Shown piece by piece: positions 42,424-53,607 of a stretch of DNA of 64,000 nt. A model generated the notes under the pieces. The model was not told the DNA's origin, made no database searches, and saw only the letters and a list, made by a program, of their open reading frames with translations. The position numbers and the translations under genes are program-made. How positions within the stretch are numbered: position 1 is the first letter of the stretch; every line of letters starts with the position of its first letter. The DNA is from Streptomyces broussonetiae (GTDB lineage Bacteria > Actinomycetota > Actinomycetes > Streptomycetales > Streptomycetaceae): the NCBI RefSeq assembly GCF_009796285.1, contig NZ_CP047020.1, positions 1,302,001 through 1,366,000 of the forward strand, given 5' to 3'.

Positions 42424-42834
42424 GTGAGTGAGGAGAAACGGGTCGGGATCGTGCTGGTCTCGCACAGCGCGCAGGTGGCCGCCGCGGTCGCGGAGTTGGC
42501 GAAGGGGCTCGCGGGCGGGGCCCCGGAGGTGCCGGTGGCCCCGGCGGGCGGCACCGACGGCGGCGGACTGGGCACCAGCGCCGAGCTGATCTGCGCCGCG
42601 GCGGCCTCGGTGGACCGGGGCGCCGGGGTCGCGGTGCTCACCGACCTCGGCAGCGCCGTCCTGACCGTGAAGGCGCTGCTCGCCGAGGGCGACGAACTTC
42701 CGGACGGCGCCCGGCTGGTGGACGCGCCCTTCCTCGAGGGTGCGGTGGCCGCGGTGGTCACCGCCGCCACGGGCGCCGATCTGGACGCCGTGGAGGCCGC
42801 GGCGGCGGAGGCGTACGGCTACCGCAAGGTGTGA
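42424..42834 (+). CDS. dhaM: PTS-dependent phosphotransferase subunit DhaM
   Basis: A 136-residue EIIA-mannose-like domain with the phospho-His in VGIVLVSHSAQVAAAVAELA (His14) and the VLTDLGSAVLTVKA helix. The GTG start at 42424 lies three bases after the dhaL stop. Unlike E. coli DhaM it lacks fused HPr and EI domains, so it must take phosphate from the cell's general HPr/EI, which are not in this window. Its presence shows that the kinase uses PEP rather than ATP. Confidence 0.93.
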   Translation: MSEEKRVGIVLVSHSAQVAAAVAELAKGLAGGAPEVPVAPAGGTDGGGLGTSAELICAAAASVDRGAGVAVLTDLGSAVLTVKALLAEGDELPDGARLVDAPFLEGAVAAVVTAATGADLDAVEAAAAEAYGYRKV

Positions 42835-42862
42835 CGGCCGCGGGCGGCGGGAGCGGTGGCGG

Positions 42863-43564
42863 TCACCGGTCTGCGGCGAACAGCCGGGCCAGTCGCTGCC
42901 CCGCCGCCACCGCCGCCGCATGCTCCTCGATGGGGTGCACGCGGAAATCCTTGAAGACGATGTAGGTGACGCCGGAGGGTGCTCCGCCGTCGCGGGGGTC
43001 GGCGCTGATGCCAAGACCCCGGGCGGTGGCGTAGGACGCCTCACCGATGACGTCGCGCGGGCCGGTGTCACCGACCACCGCGTACTGCACCCGGCCGCGG
43101 TAGACGACGGCGGCGACGCAGCCGCCCCGCACACCGAAGTCGCGCGGGTTCCAGGTCCGGCTCGGGGCCGGGACGACGATGTAGGGCAGTGACGCCGCAT
43201 TCAGATCGCGGCCGTCGGACTGCGGGAAGGCGGTGGCGGCGGCGAACCCGGGGTCGGTACGGGGGTTGCAGCGGGCGGTGACCTGTCCGTCGCAGTCGAT
43301 GTCCAGGTCGGCCTTCCAGAACACGGCATCCCGCGTGCCGCACACCCGGACGGTCCTCGGGCGGCCGGCGTCGGTGCGATAGCGCCCCCGGGAGATCTGG
43401 TGGCACGCGCCCACCCTGGTCAGCAGGTCGGCCGCGACGACGGCGCCCTCGCTCCGGGCCGGGGGTCCCTCCCGCGGCGGAACGGCGGCGGCCGGGCCGG
43501 GCAGTGCGGCCGGGGTGAGCAGGGCTGCACCGGCCGCGGCCAGCGTCAGCGATGGGACACGCAC
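42863..43564 (-). CDS. secreted GH75 chitosanase
   Basis: A 233-residue secreted protein with a signal peptide (about residues 1-28, LTLAAAGAALLTPAALPGPA). The GH75 domain reads AVFWKADLDIDCDGQVTARC, SLPYIVVPAPSRTWNPRDFG, VYRGRVQYAVVGDTGPRDVI and GEASYATARGLGISADPRDG. The Asp in DLDIDCDG and the Glu in IGEAS are the likely catalytic pair of the family, which hydrolyses chitosan endo-wise. The GTG start at 43564 follows GAGAGG. It converges with dhaM; the intergenic is only 28 bp. Confidence 0.88.
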   Translation of the reverse strand: MRVPSLTLAAAGAALLTPAALPGPAAAVPPREGPPARSEGAVVAADLLTRVGACHQISRGRYRTDAGRPRTVRVCGTRDAVFWKADLDIDCDGQVTARCNPRTDPGFAAATAFPQSDGRDLNAASLPYIVVPAPSRTWNPRDFGVRGGCVAAVVYRGRVQYAVVGDTGPRDVIGEASYATARGLGISADPRDGGAPSGVTYIVFKDFRVHPIEEHAAAVAAGQRLARLFAADR

Positions 43565-43692
43565 GATGGGGGACCCTCTCGTCGGGGACGGGCGGACATC
43601 CAGCCCACTGTGGTGCCGGCCCGCGCCCCAGGCCGTGCGGACCGCTCCCAAAGGGCCGGATGGAGCACGCTTCTGACGCCCCGTGAGGGACA

Positions 43693-43801
43693 GCCGCACA
43701 GGTCGGGACAGCCCGGGGATCCGGGACGGAGCCTGCCCGGGCCCCTTGGCCGCACAGGTCGGGACAGCAGGGGCCGGGGATCCGGGACGGAGCCTGCCCG
43801 G
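43693..43801. repeat. imperfect direct repeat in chitosanase/lipoprotein gap
   Basis: Two copies of a unit starting GCCGCACAGGTCGGGACAGC and ending GATCCGGGACGGAGCCTGCC, at 43693-43740 and 43749-43801. The second has about five extra bases in the middle. They lie in the divergent region 43565-44043, which holds no gene and otherwise only the two promoter regions. Confidence 0.85.
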
Positions 43802-44043
43802 ACCCCCCGGCCACCCGCGTCGGCGCGGTTCCGGCGACGACAGCGTGTCCGCGCCGTCGGCATGAACTCCCCTGTCCTCGCGGGCAGTTCAGCCGTAGGG
43901 AGCCTCAGCATACGGAACACCCCCGGTTGGTCACCCATGCGGGGCCCGTCGGCCGCGCGGCCCTCTTGCCGCCGCCGCACCCGCCGGGCATATTGGTCCG
44001 GACCTTTGCGTGACGCCGATGCCGTCTCCCGAGAGGCAGAGCC

Positions 44044-45018
44044 ATGCGACGCGTACCCCTGCCGCTCGCCGTGGTCTGCACGGCCCTGCTGCTGGTCGCG
44101 TCCTGCGGCTGGAGCCGGGCCGACGACGGCGAGGACGGCCGGGCACCCGGTGCTCCCACCGGGGTCACCGCGCAGGCGGGCAGCGCGTCGAGCGTGCACG
44201 TGATGTGGAACGCGGTGGCCGGCTCCCCCGGTGTCCGCACCTATGAGGTATATCGCGGCACCACGAAGGCAGCCGAAGTGCCGGGTTCGCAGCACATGGT
44301 GGACGTCACCAGGCTCAGGCCGTCCACCGTGTACGCCTTCACCGTGCGGGCCCGGGACGGCGCCGGGCGCCTCGGCCCGCCGAGCCAGGCGGTGCGGGCG
44401 CGGACACCGGCCAGGGTGACGGCGGACCGCTCGGCGCCGACCCCGCCGTCCGCGCCCGCCGGGCGGATCGTGGGCAGCCGCGCGGTCCAGCTGTCCTGGG
44501 GTGCGTCCCGGGACGACCGGGGCGTGCAGTCGTACGACGTCTACCAGGGCGGGGCGAGGATCCACACCGTCGGCGGCGGTCAGACGGCGACGGTGGTCAC
44601 CGGGCTGCGCCCCGGCACCTCATACGTCTTCACGGTCCGGGCCCGGGACGCGGCCGACAACCTCTCCCCCGCGAGCGCCCCGGTCCGCCTCACCACCCCG
44701 GGCACCGACGACGGCCGGAACATCGCGCCCACCGGCTTCACCGCCACGACCCACCGGGCGGGCGGCGCCTACTACATCGACCTGGCCTGGGACCCGCCGC
44801 GTACGGACGGGGTGATCACCGAGTACCGGATCCAGCTCGACGGCAGGGTGGCCACCTCGTTGGTGTGGGGCGGCACGCCCCCGCCCGGTCGGGCGAGCTA
44901 CAGCTTCTACACCGGCACCAGCGCCGGGATGGGCCACCGGGTGCGGCTACGGGCCCGGCTGCCGGACGGCACATGGGGCGGCTGGTCGGCCGAACGGACG
45001 GTGACCACGGGCCGCTGA
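44044..45018 (+). CDS. lipoprotein with fibronectin type III domains
   Basis: A 324-residue protein with a lipoprotein signal (residues 1-21; lipobox LLVASC, lipidated Cys21). It has two clear fibronectin type III domains, each with a conserved Trp/Tyr core (VMWNAVAGSPGVRTYEVYRG, LRPSTVYAFTVRARDGAG; LSWGASRDDRGVQSYDVYQG, LRPGTSYVFTVRARDAAD), and a third more divergent beta-sandwich to the end. FN3 units occur in secreted carbohydrate-active enzymes, but no catalytic domain is fused here. It is probably a cell-surface adhesion or binding protein. GAGAGG precedes ATG 44044. Confidence 0.85.
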   Translation: MRRVPLPLAVVCTALLLVASCGWSRADDGEDGRAPGAPTGVTAQAGSASSVHVMWNAVAGSPGVRTYEVYRGTTKAAEVPGSQHMVDVTRLRPSTVYAFTVRARDGAGRLGPPSQAVRARTPARVTADRSAPTPPSAPAGRIVGSRAVQLSWGASRDDRGVQSYDVYQGGARIHTVGGGQTATVVTGLRPGTSYVFTVRARDAADNLSPASAPVRLTTPGTDDGRNIAPTGFTATTHRAGGAYYIDLAWDPPRTDGVITEYRIQLDGRVATSLVWGGTPPPGRASYSFYTGTSAGMGHRVRLRARLPDGTWGGWSAERTVTTGR

Positions 45019-45197
45019 GGCCCGCACCCCCCGGGCATGTCCCCTGCGCCGCACGAAGGAAGCCGTCACCCGACCGGGTGCCCCCCGGCTGCGGGCCCGC
45101 ACCTGGCCGCGTTGGCTGCTGCCCAGGCAGCACGGACGTTTCCGACCTTCGGCGGCGCACGGGACGTACCGCCGACCGTGCCGCCGGAGGCCAGCCC

Positions 45198-45737
45198 ATG
45201 CACACCTCGCGACTTCTCCTCCGCGCCGGTCTGACGCTGGCGGCCACCGCCACGCTCGGGTCCGCCCTCGCCCGGCCGTCCGCCGCGGCCTCGGGCATCT
45301 CCGTCAGCGCCACCGGCTCCGGCGTCTCGGTCGTCACCAGCGCGTGCTCCGAGATCAACGGCAGCTGGGGCAACGCGGCACTGCTGACCAGCCGGCAGGC
45401 GAACTTCGCCCAGGGACGGCAGACGGCCCTGACGGGCACGTCCGTCAGCCAGTCCGCGGCCTGGTCGAAGGTGAGCCCGGGGACGTACACGGTGGTTGTG
45501 GTCTGCTCCAGCGGCAGCACGGCGGGCACCCAGTCGGTGACCGTCTCGTCGTCCTCGGCGCCGACGACCTCGTCGACGTACTCGCCTGCGCCGTCCCGGG
45601 GCGTGATGGGCGGTCTGGGCGGTGCCGCCCGGGACTACGGCCCGCTGACACTGGGCATCGGCGCGGCCCTGGTCAGCACCGGAGTGATCGCCACGGGCTG
45701 GTTCCTGCGCCGCCGCTCGAAGCCGTACCACCTCTGA
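45198..45737 (+). CDS. secreted/membrane-anchored protein of unknown function
   Basis: A 179-residue protein with a signal peptide (about 1-30), a Ser/Thr-rich central part with two cysteines (VVTSACSEINGSWGN and VVVVCSSGSTAG), a Ser/Thr-rich linker (VSSSSAPTTSSTYSPAPS) and a C-terminal membrane segment (about 153-172) followed by LRRRSKPYHL. This is the layout of wall-linked or chaplin-like surface proteins without an LPXTG motif. I recognise no family. GGAGG at 45186-45190 fixes ATG 45198. It is 180 bp after the FN3 lipoprotein gene. Confidence 0.7.
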   Translation: MHTSRLLLRAGLTLAATATLGSALARPSAAASGISVSATGSGVSVVTSACSEINGSWGNAALLTSRQANFAQGRQTALTGTSVSQSAAWSKVSPGTYTVVVVCSSGSTAGTQSVTVSSSSAPTTSSTYSPAPSRGVMGGLGGAARDYGPLTLGIGAALVSTGVIATGWFLRRRSKPYHL

Positions 45738-45799
45738 GCAGCCGGACCGGCATCGGGCAGCCGGACCAGCACCGAGCGGCCGTTGCGGCCGGGCAGGCG

Positions 45800-46345
45800 T
45801 CAGTCGGCGTCGGGCAGGTCGGCGAACTGGGCCAGGGCGTGGCCGAGCCACTGGGTCCAGAAGGTCTCCAGGTCGATGCCGGCCCGCAGCACGAGGTGGC
45901 GCAGCCGGTCCTCGGGGGTGTCCCGGTCCGGCGGGAAGTCGCGCTCCTCGATCTCCTGGTACTCGGCCAACTGCCGCCGGTGCAGCTCCAGATGGCGGCG
46001 CAGATCCGCTTCAAGGCCCGCGGTGCCGACCACCGCCGAGGCCCGCAGCCGCAGCAGGAGCGTGTCCCGCAGCGGCTTGGGGTCCTGAGCGGCGGCGGTC
46101 CAGCGGGCCAGTTCGGCACGGCCCGCGGGCAGCACCTCGTAGCTCTTCTTCTGCCCGCGGGCCGGCTGTTCGGCCGGCAGTGTGCGGATGAGACCGTCGG
46201 CCTCCAGCTTCCCCAGCTCACGATAGATCTGCTGGTGCGTCGCGGACCAGAAGTAGCCGATCGACTTGTCGAACCGGCGGGTCAGTTCCAGTCCCGACGA
46301 CGGCTTTTCCAGCAGGGCGGTGAGGATCGCGTGCGGGAGTGACAT
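45800..46345 (-). CDS. PadR-family transcriptional regulator
   Basis: A 181-residue PadR/Vir-type regulator: winged helix (SLPHAILTALLEKPSSGLEL, SATHQQIYRELGKLEADGLI, RGQKKSYEVLPAGRAELARW) and a C-terminal coiled coil with QLAEYQEIEERDF. PadR proteins bind palindromes with an ATGT...ACAT core. The gene lies 31 bp downstream of the dienoyl-CoA reductase on the same strand and is probably cotranscribed. The TGTACCTACTAGTATGTACA element at 48494 is its plausible operator. Confidence 0.9.
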   Translation of the reverse strand: MSLPHAILTALLEKPSSGLELTRRFDKSIGYFWSATHQQIYRELGKLEADGLIRTLPAEQPARGQKKSYEVLPAGRAELARWTAAAQDPKPLRDTLLLRLRASAVVGTAGLEADLRRHLELHRRQLAEYQEIEERDFPPDRDTPEDRLRHLVLRAGIDLETFWTQWLGHALAQFADLPDAD

Positions 46346-46376
46346 GGGCTCATCCTAGGGACGTGCCGGGGCGGCC

Positions 46377-48467
<2,091 letters not shown>

Positions 48468-48493
48468 CCGTCGAAGGGTGACACCAGCCACTC

Positions 48494-48513
48494 TGTACCT
48501 ACTAGTATGTACA
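48494..48513. promoter_or_regulatory. near-perfect palindromic operator (PadR-like)
   Basis: TGTACCTACTAGTATGTACA is self-complementary except for one mismatched pair. The TACTAGTA centre and flanking TGTAC/GTACA are like PadR-family operators. It lies 42 bp upstream of the tautomerase start. It is probably read by the PadR at 45800. Confidence 0.5.
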
Positions 48514-48554
48514 TGCAGCACGGAACGACACCCGCTTCGAGAGGATGTCCCGCC

Positions 48555-48968
48555 ATGCCCCTCGTCCGTATCGACGCGCTCGGCGCCGACCCCGCCCGGC
48601 TCGACGCGCTCGGCCAGGCCGTCCAGGACGCCCTGGTGGAGACGCTCGGCGTCCCGCCCGAGGACCGCTTCCAGGTGCTGAGCGGCCACGCCGGCGTGAC
48701 CAGCACCCTGCGCTACGACGACCACCTCGGCATACCCAAGGACGACTCGGTGGTGTTCGTCGCGATCACCCTGCGCGCCGGGCGCACCCCGGACCGCAAG
48801 CGCGCGCTGTACCGGCGGATCGCGGATCTGGTGCACGAGCGGACGGGCACGCACCCGCAGAACGTGTTGGTCACCCTCACCGAGAACACGTCCGTCGACT
48901 GGTCCTTCGGGCACGGGCTGGCGCAGTACGCCCCTGCCGGCGAGGAGCCGGCCGGGGCGCTGTCGTAG
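48555..48968 (+). CDS. tautomerase-family protein
   Basis: A 137-residue protein of the tautomerase/4-oxalocrotonate-like superfamily. After the start Met the N-terminal Pro in MPLVRIDALG would be the catalytic base; the later RAGRTPDRKRALYRRIADLV and GTHPQNVLVTLTENTSVDWS fit the second domain. GAGAGGA precedes ATG 48555. It is divergent from fadH and shares its operators, which suggests a role in an unsaturated or aromatic acid pathway. Confidence 0.85.
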   Translation: MPLVRIDALGADPARLDALGQAVQDALVETLGVPPEDRFQVLSGHAGVTSTLRYDDHLGIPKDDSVVFVAITLRAGRTPDRKRALYRRIADLVHERTGTHPQNVLVTLTENTSVDWSFGHGLAQYAPAGEEPAGALS

Positions 48969-48985
48969 GACTGCCTCAATCCCTG

Positions 48986-49357
48986 TCAGGCGCTTTCCAG
49001 GCGCAGGTGCAGGTCCCGCTCCTGGTCGCCGGAGGCCGTACAGGTCTCCTGAACGGTGAAGATCGAGTCCAGGGTGTGCCGGAACCGGTCCACCGCCCAG
49101 TAGCCGCCCTGGATGTCCGCCTGGACGGACGCACCGAGGTGGACCGGCGGGCAGTGCCTTTCGTGCTCATCCATGACGTCGTACGTGCCGAGCCACACCA
49201 TCGGCCGCGTCTCGTGCAGTTGCTGCGGCACCTCCTCGGCGCCCCGGTCGGACGCGAAGCAGGACCTCAGGGCGTCGAAGACGATGCGGGCGTCCTCCTT
49301 GGAGCCGCTGATCTCCACCGTGACGGTTTCCGGATGCGACCGCTCCGTGTGTGCCAT
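48986..49357 (-). CDS. protein of unknown function
   Basis: A 123-residue acidic protein (VTVEISGSKEDARIVFDALR, CFASDRGAEEVPQQLHE, VVWLGTYDV-like and VQADIQGGYWAVDRFRHTLD segments). It may be a small alpha/beta cytoplasmic protein of a Streptomyces-restricted family; I do not recognise it. AAAGGAG precedes ATG 49357. It is separate from the secreted protein gene upstream by 176 bp, which contain the decanucleotide repeats. Confidence 0.6.
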   Translation of the reverse strand: MAHTERSHPETVTVEISGSKEDARIVFDALRSCFASDRGAEEVPQQLHETRPMVWLGTYDVMDEHERHCPPVHLGASVQADIQGGYWAVDRFRHTLDSIFTVQETCTASGDQERDLHLRLESA

Positions 49358-49480
49358 TGATCGCTCCTTTCGTGGCCGCGCTGCGGTGGAACGGGGTACC
49401 CCGCCGAACCGCGTCCACCCCCCAGGAAAGCACCACCGGACGCGGAGCACACCCCAGCCGGGGTCAGCCGCGCCCGGCGG

Positions 49481-49540
49481 CACCCAGCCGCACCCAGCCG
49501 CACTCAGCCGCACTCAGCCGCACTCAGCCGCACTCAGCCG
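49481..49540. repeat. 10-bp tandem repeat CACYCAGCCG x6
   Basis: Six direct copies of CACCCAGCCG or CACTCAGCCG without spacers, ending inside the last codons of the downstream secreted-protein gene. The absence of spacers and the 10-bp period rule out a CRISPR array. A simple slippage repeat at the gene end is likely. Confidence 0.85.
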
Positions 49541-50415
49541 CGCGAGAACTTGTACGTCTTGCTGTCGGTGAGGATGCAGAAGCCGGGCGACATCACGATC
49601 ACGCGCAGGATGCCCGTGCGCCGGTCGTAGTCGATGCCCTCCACCTCGAAGGTGCCCGAGCAGCCGCTGCGCAGCGGCAGCTGGCGCAGGGCGGTGACAT
49701 GGCCGGTGACGTCCGAAGAACCGTTCGGCGCGGCCGACAGGTCGATCTGGAGCAGCGGCTTGGTCATGCCGAAGAGGCTGCCGTCGGGGTCGTCGGAGGA
49801 GCACAGCAAGGTGGTGGGCCCGGAGAAGTCGCAGCCCTGGACGTCACGGACGGGGTGGTCCAGGTTGACCGTGGAGGCCTGCGGGAGATCGGCCGAGGGC
49901 GAGGTGGCGGGGTTGACGCCGGGGGTCGGGAAGACCAGGAAGCGGTTCATCGTGCCCCACTCGCCCGAGAGCATCCACTGGCCGTCCGGAGAGATCGCGT
50001 CCCAGGAGTTGTTCAGGGCCTCGCCGGGGCTCAGTGTGTGCACGTACTCCGACCAGGTGCCGTCGGGCGCCTGTACGCGGTACATCTTGGAGTTGCCGGA
50101 GTCCTGCTGGTAGGGCTCGATGTAGTAGCCGTTGTACGAGGCGTCGGGGTCGCCGACGTGGTTCCAGCCGCGGACGGAGACGCTCAGTGGGATGGTGCCG
50201 ATGCCGGTGTACCGGTTGGGGCTGTTCGCCGGGACCTCGACGGAGGCCAGCCCCTGGCTCTCGGTCAGCGGGTCGGCGCGGTCGGAGCCGGTCTCGGTCC
50301 AGTTGTCGGCCGCGGACGCGGGCACGGGTGCGGCGAGGGACACGACGGCGGCGGTGGCCAGAGTGACGAGTCCGGCGAGGACTGCGTGACAACGTTGCCG
50401 GGCGGGCGCGGGCAT
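49534..50415 (-). CDS. secreted protein of unknown function
   Basis: A 293-residue protein with a signal peptide (about residues 1-36, LVTLATAAVVSLAAPVPASA). The mature part has repeated beta-strand stretches with Trp/Tyr (GWNHVGDPDASYNGYYIEPY, DGTWSEYVHTLSPGEALNNS, DGQWMLSGEWGTMNRFLVF) and two Cys pairs, suggesting a secreted beta-propeller-like protein. I recognise no family. The stop codon lies in the decanucleotide repeat. It is divergent from the SpoIIE phosphatase. Confidence 0.65.
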   Translation of the reverse strand: MPAPARQRCHAVLAGLVTLATAAVVSLAAPVPASAADNWTETGSDRADPLTESQGLASVEVPANSPNRYTGIGTIPLSVSVRGWNHVGDPDASYNGYYIEPYQQDSGNSKMYRVQAPDGTWSEYVHTLSPGEALNNSWDAISPDGQWMLSGEWGTMNRFLVFPTPGVNPATSPSADLPQASTVNLDHPVRDVQGCDFSGPTTLLCSSDDPDGSLFGMTKPLLQIDLSAAPNGSSDVTGHVTALRQLPLRSGCSGTFEVEGIDYDRRTGILRVIVMSPGFCILTDSKTYKFSRG

Positions 50416-50724
50416 GGCCGACTCCTCGGGCGGGATTTAGGGGGTACTCGGTCGGCGGACAGTCTGGCGTGGCCAGGTAGTCATGTACAGGCCAATAGAG
50501 CAACATGAGCGTGAACTCTCCCGGCCGGCGCGGTCGGCGTGCAGGATGTCCGCATCAGGAGCCGGCGCCGGGCGCGCAGACTCCGACGGACGCGTACGGC
50601 TGTGGTGAGAGATGGTGGAGATATCCGGCAAAGGCGCCGGGGAGTCGGGTGTGAGCACGGTGGACCAAGGGCAGTCGGCACGCCGGACGACGTACCGTGC
50701 CGACGGGCGAAGGCGGTGCAGGGC

Positions 50725-52803
50725 ATGAGTGCAGCCGAGGCTCCGGCCGCACAGGGCGGTGAGCCCGTGCGCGGACCGGTGCGGCCCAGCGGTCTGCTCG
50801 ACGTGCTGGGCGTGGCGTCGGTGGTGCTGGACACCGACGGCCGGATCGTGCTGTGGAGCCCGCAGGCCGAGGAGCTGTTCGGGTACACCGCGCAGGAGGC
50901 GCTCGGCGAGTTCGCCGCCCGGCTCATGGTCCACGAACGGCACCTGGAGCTGGTCGGGAAGCTCTTCGCCGATGTGATGCGCACCGGGCAGAGCTGGGCG
51001 GGCGGCTTCCCGGTCCGGCACAAGGACGGCAGCACCCGTCTGGTGGAGTTCCGCAACATGCGGCTGCTGGACGACCGCGGTGACGTGTACGCGCTCGGAC
51101 TCTGCGCCGACCAGTCGACCGTACGGCGGCTGGAACAGGACGTGGCCCTGTCCGAACGGATGGTGAGGCAGTCACCGAGCGGACTGGCTGTCCTGGACCC
51201 GCAGCTGCGGTTCGTCTCGGTGAACCCGGCGCTGGAGCGGATCAACGGGCTCCCGGCCGCCGAGCAGGTCGGCCGTCCGCTCCGGGAGGTGGTGCCCCTG
51301 CTGGAGGCGGACACCCTGGAGGCGGAGGCCCGGCGGGTACTGCAGAGCGGCGTGCCGCTGATCGACCGGCCCGTCGTCGGCCGCACCCCCGCCGACCCGG
51401 AGCAGGACCACACCTGGTCGCTGTCGCTGTACCGCCTGGAGGACGCGCTCGGCAACGTGCTCGGCGTCGCGGCCTCCCTGGTCGACATCACCGAGCAGCA
51501 CCGCGCCTCCCTGGAGGCGGAGGCGGCCCGGCGCCGGCTCGCCGTCATCGCCGACGCCTCCACCCGGATCGGTACGACGCTCGAGCTGGACCGCACCGCC
51601 CGCGAGCTGGCCGAGGTCGCCGTACCGGAACTCGCCGACGTGGCCGCCGTGGACCTGCTGGACGCGGTCGTGGGGGGCCGGCGCAGCGCGCTGGGTCCGG
51701 CGGAGCCGGCGGTGATCCGGGCCCTCGCGGTGCGCCCGCAGGACGACTCGGAGGCCGTACGGGCCGCCGATCCGCCCGGCGCGATCGCCCGGTACGAGCC
51801 GGACCGGCTGGTCACGGAGTGTGTGCGCTCGGCCGAGGCGGTGCTGGTCCAGCAGGTGAAGGACGAGGACCTGCCGCGGATCGCCCGCTCCGCCCGGGCC
51901 GCGGAGCTGCTCGGCCGGGCGGGCCTGCACTCCTATCTGGCGGTGCCACTGATCGCGCGCGGCGAGGTGCTCGGCGCTCTGGACCTCAAACGCACCCGCA
52001 ATCCTGCGCCGTTCGACGAGGACGACGTGGTGCTCGCCCGGGAGCTGGCCGCCCGCGCGGCGGTGCAGATCGACAACGCGCGCTGGTACCAGAACGCCCG
52101 CAACACCGCCCTCACCCTCCAGCGCAGCCTGCTGCCCAGCCATCCGCCGGTCACCACCGGCCTGGAGGTGGCCTCCCGCTACCAGCCGGCCGGGGCCACC
52201 AGCGAGGTCGGCGGCGACTGGTTCGACGTCATCCCGCTGGAGGGCGGCAACACCGCGCTCGTGGTGGGCGATGTGATGGGCAGTGGGATCAACGCGGCGG
52301 CGACCATGGGCCGGCTGCGCACGGCGACCACCACGCTGGCCGCCCTCGACCTGGACCCGGCGCTGCTGCTGGAGCACCTGGACAAGACGACGTCGGCCCT
52401 GGACCACTCCATCGCGACCTGCGTGTACGCCGTCCACGATCCGTATCTGCGACAGTGCCGGATCGCCAACGCGGGCCATCTGCCACCGGCCCGGGTCCGC
52501 CCCGGCCGGCCGCCGGAGCTGCTCGACCTGCCCACCGGGGTGCCGCTGGGCGTGGGCGGGATCGGGTTCTCCACCGTCACCGTCGACTTCGAGCCCGGCG
52601 ACGAACTCGTCTTCTACACCGACGGGTTGGTGGAGACCCGCCGCCACTCGCTGGACGAACGGCTGGACTTCCTGCTGTCCCTGCTCGGCGACCCGGGCCG
52701 CCCGCTGGAGGAGACCTGCGACCTCCTCCTGCGGACCCTGCACCACCCCGACAACCACGACGACGTCGCCCTGCTCATCGCCCGGTCACAGCAACTGACG
52801 TAG
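50725..52803 (+). CDS. PAS-GAF-SpoIIE protein phosphatase
   Basis: A 692-residue signalling phosphatase. Order: PAS1 (about 20-140, LDVLGVASVVLDTDGRIVLW), PAS2 (about 140-265), a GAF domain (about 275-430) and a PP2C/SpoIIE domain (about 455-692, VGGDWFDVIPLEGGNTALVV, GDVMGSGINAAATMGRLRTA, FYTDGLVETRRHSLDERLDF, DDVALLIAR). The metal-binding Asp residues of the PP2C core are present. Such proteins dephosphorylate STAS anti-anti-sigma proteins, in line with the STAS genes in the window. ATG 50725 is chosen at the first conserved residue; frames upstream are low-quality. Confidence 0.92.
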   Translation: MSAAEAPAAQGGEPVRGPVRPSGLLDVLGVASVVLDTDGRIVLWSPQAEELFGYTAQEALGEFAARLMVHERHLELVGKLFADVMRTGQSWAGGFPVRHKDGSTRLVEFRNMRLLDDRGDVYALGLCADQSTVRRLEQDVALSERMVRQSPSGLAVLDPQLRFVSVNPALERINGLPAAEQVGRPLREVVPLLEADTLEAEARRVLQSGVPLIDRPVVGRTPADPEQDHTWSLSLYRLEDALGNVLGVAASLVDITEQHRASLEAEAARRRLAVIADASTRIGTTLELDRTARELAEVAVPELADVAAVDLLDAVVGGRRSALGPAEPAVIRALAVRPQDDSEAVRAADPPGAIARYEPDRLVTECVRSAEAVLVQQVKDEDLPRIARSARAAELLGRAGLHSYLAVPLIARGEVLGALDLKRTRNPAPFDEDDVVLARELAARAAVQIDNARWYQNARNTALTLQRSLLPSHPPVTTGLEVASRYQPAGATSEVGGDWFDVIPLEGGNTALVVGDVMGSGINAAATMGRLRTATTTLAALDLDPALLLEHLDKTTSALDHSIATCVYAVHDPYLRQCRIANAGHLPPARVRPGRPPELLDLPTGVPLGVGGIGFSTVTVDFEPGDELVFYTDGLVETRRHSLDERLDFLLSLLGDPGRPLEETCDLLLRTLHHPDNHDDVALLIARSQQLT

Positions 52804-52806
52804 GGG

Positions 52807-53607
52807 TCAGGGCAGTTCGCCGACGACCACGTGCGCGTACAGCTCCTCGCAGACTGCCAGACGGGCCGTCAGGCCCGCGTCGGCGAAGGCCCGCAGGGCG
52901 GCCGACGCCTGGCGCTCGCTGGTCTCGCTGAGCAGGCGGCCGCCCGGAGCCAGCCACTCGGGCGCCCCGGCGGCCACCCGGCGCAGCACGTCGAGGCCGT
53001 CCGCGCCGCCGTCCAGGGCGACCAGCGGCTCATGGTCGCGGGCCTCGGCCGGCAGCAGGGGGACCTCGGCGGTGGGGACGTAGGGCACGTTGGCCAGCAG
53101 GACACCGACGCGCCCGCGCAGAGCGGCGGGCAGGGCGTCGTAGAGATCCCCCTCGTGGGCCCGGCCGCCGAAGGGGGCGAGGTTGTCGCGGGCGCAGCGG
53201 ACGGCCGCCGGGTCGATGTCGGCGGCGTGCACCTCGGCACCGTCCAGGGTGGTGGCGAGAGCCGCGCCGAGCGCGCCGGAACCACAGCACAGGTCCACGA
53301 CGACGGACGCGGCCGGCGCCTGCGCCAGGGCCTGGTCGACCAGGAACTCGGTACGGCGGCGGGGGACGAACACCCCCGGATCCACGCGGACGCGCAGCCC
53401 GTGGAACCGGGCCCAGCCGAGGACCTGTTCCAGCGGGAGCCCGGCGACACGCCGGTCCACCATCGAGGTCAGTTCCGCCGGACCGCGAGCGGTGGCGAGG
53501 ATCAACTCCGCCTCGTCCTCGGCGAAGACGCACCCGGCGGCGCGCAGCGCGGCCTCGACCGCAGAAAGGGAGGGAAAAGGGAAAGAAGGGAAAGAAGGGG
53601 AGGGCAC
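52807..53607 (-). CDS. HemK-like protein-glutamine/class I methyltransferase
   Basis: A 266-residue methyltransferase related to HemK/PrmC: SAM-binding VVVDLCCGSGALGAALATTL, AEVHAADIDPAAVRCARDNL and the NPPY-type motif, here NVPYVP, with an N-terminal helical lid (PLEQVLGWARFHGLRVRVDP). In the PrmC family NPPY contacts the methyl-accepting glutamine; the Asn is kept and Val replaces the first Pro. The start is uncertain; GTG 53607 has an AAAGG 13 bases upstream. The 5' end is a polypurine run (coding for SFPSFPFPS) that may be a slippage repeat. Confidence 0.8.
   Translation of the reverse strand: MPSPSFPSFPFPSLSAVEAALRAAGCVFAEDEAELILATARGPAELTSMVDRRVAGLPLEQVLGWARFHGLRVRVDPGVFVPRRRTEFLVDQALAQAPAASVVVDLCCGSGALGAALATTLDGAEVHAADIDPAAVRCARDNLAPFGGRAHEGDLYDALPAALRGRVGVLLANVPYVPTAEVPLLPAEARDHEPLVALDGGADGLDVLRRVAAGAPEWLAPGGRLLSETSERQASAALRAFADAGLTARLAVCEELYAHVVVGELP

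Noticed and set aside
49481..49540. Six regular repeats considered as a CRISPR array.
   Set aside because: The unit is only 10 bp, without spacers and without cas genes.
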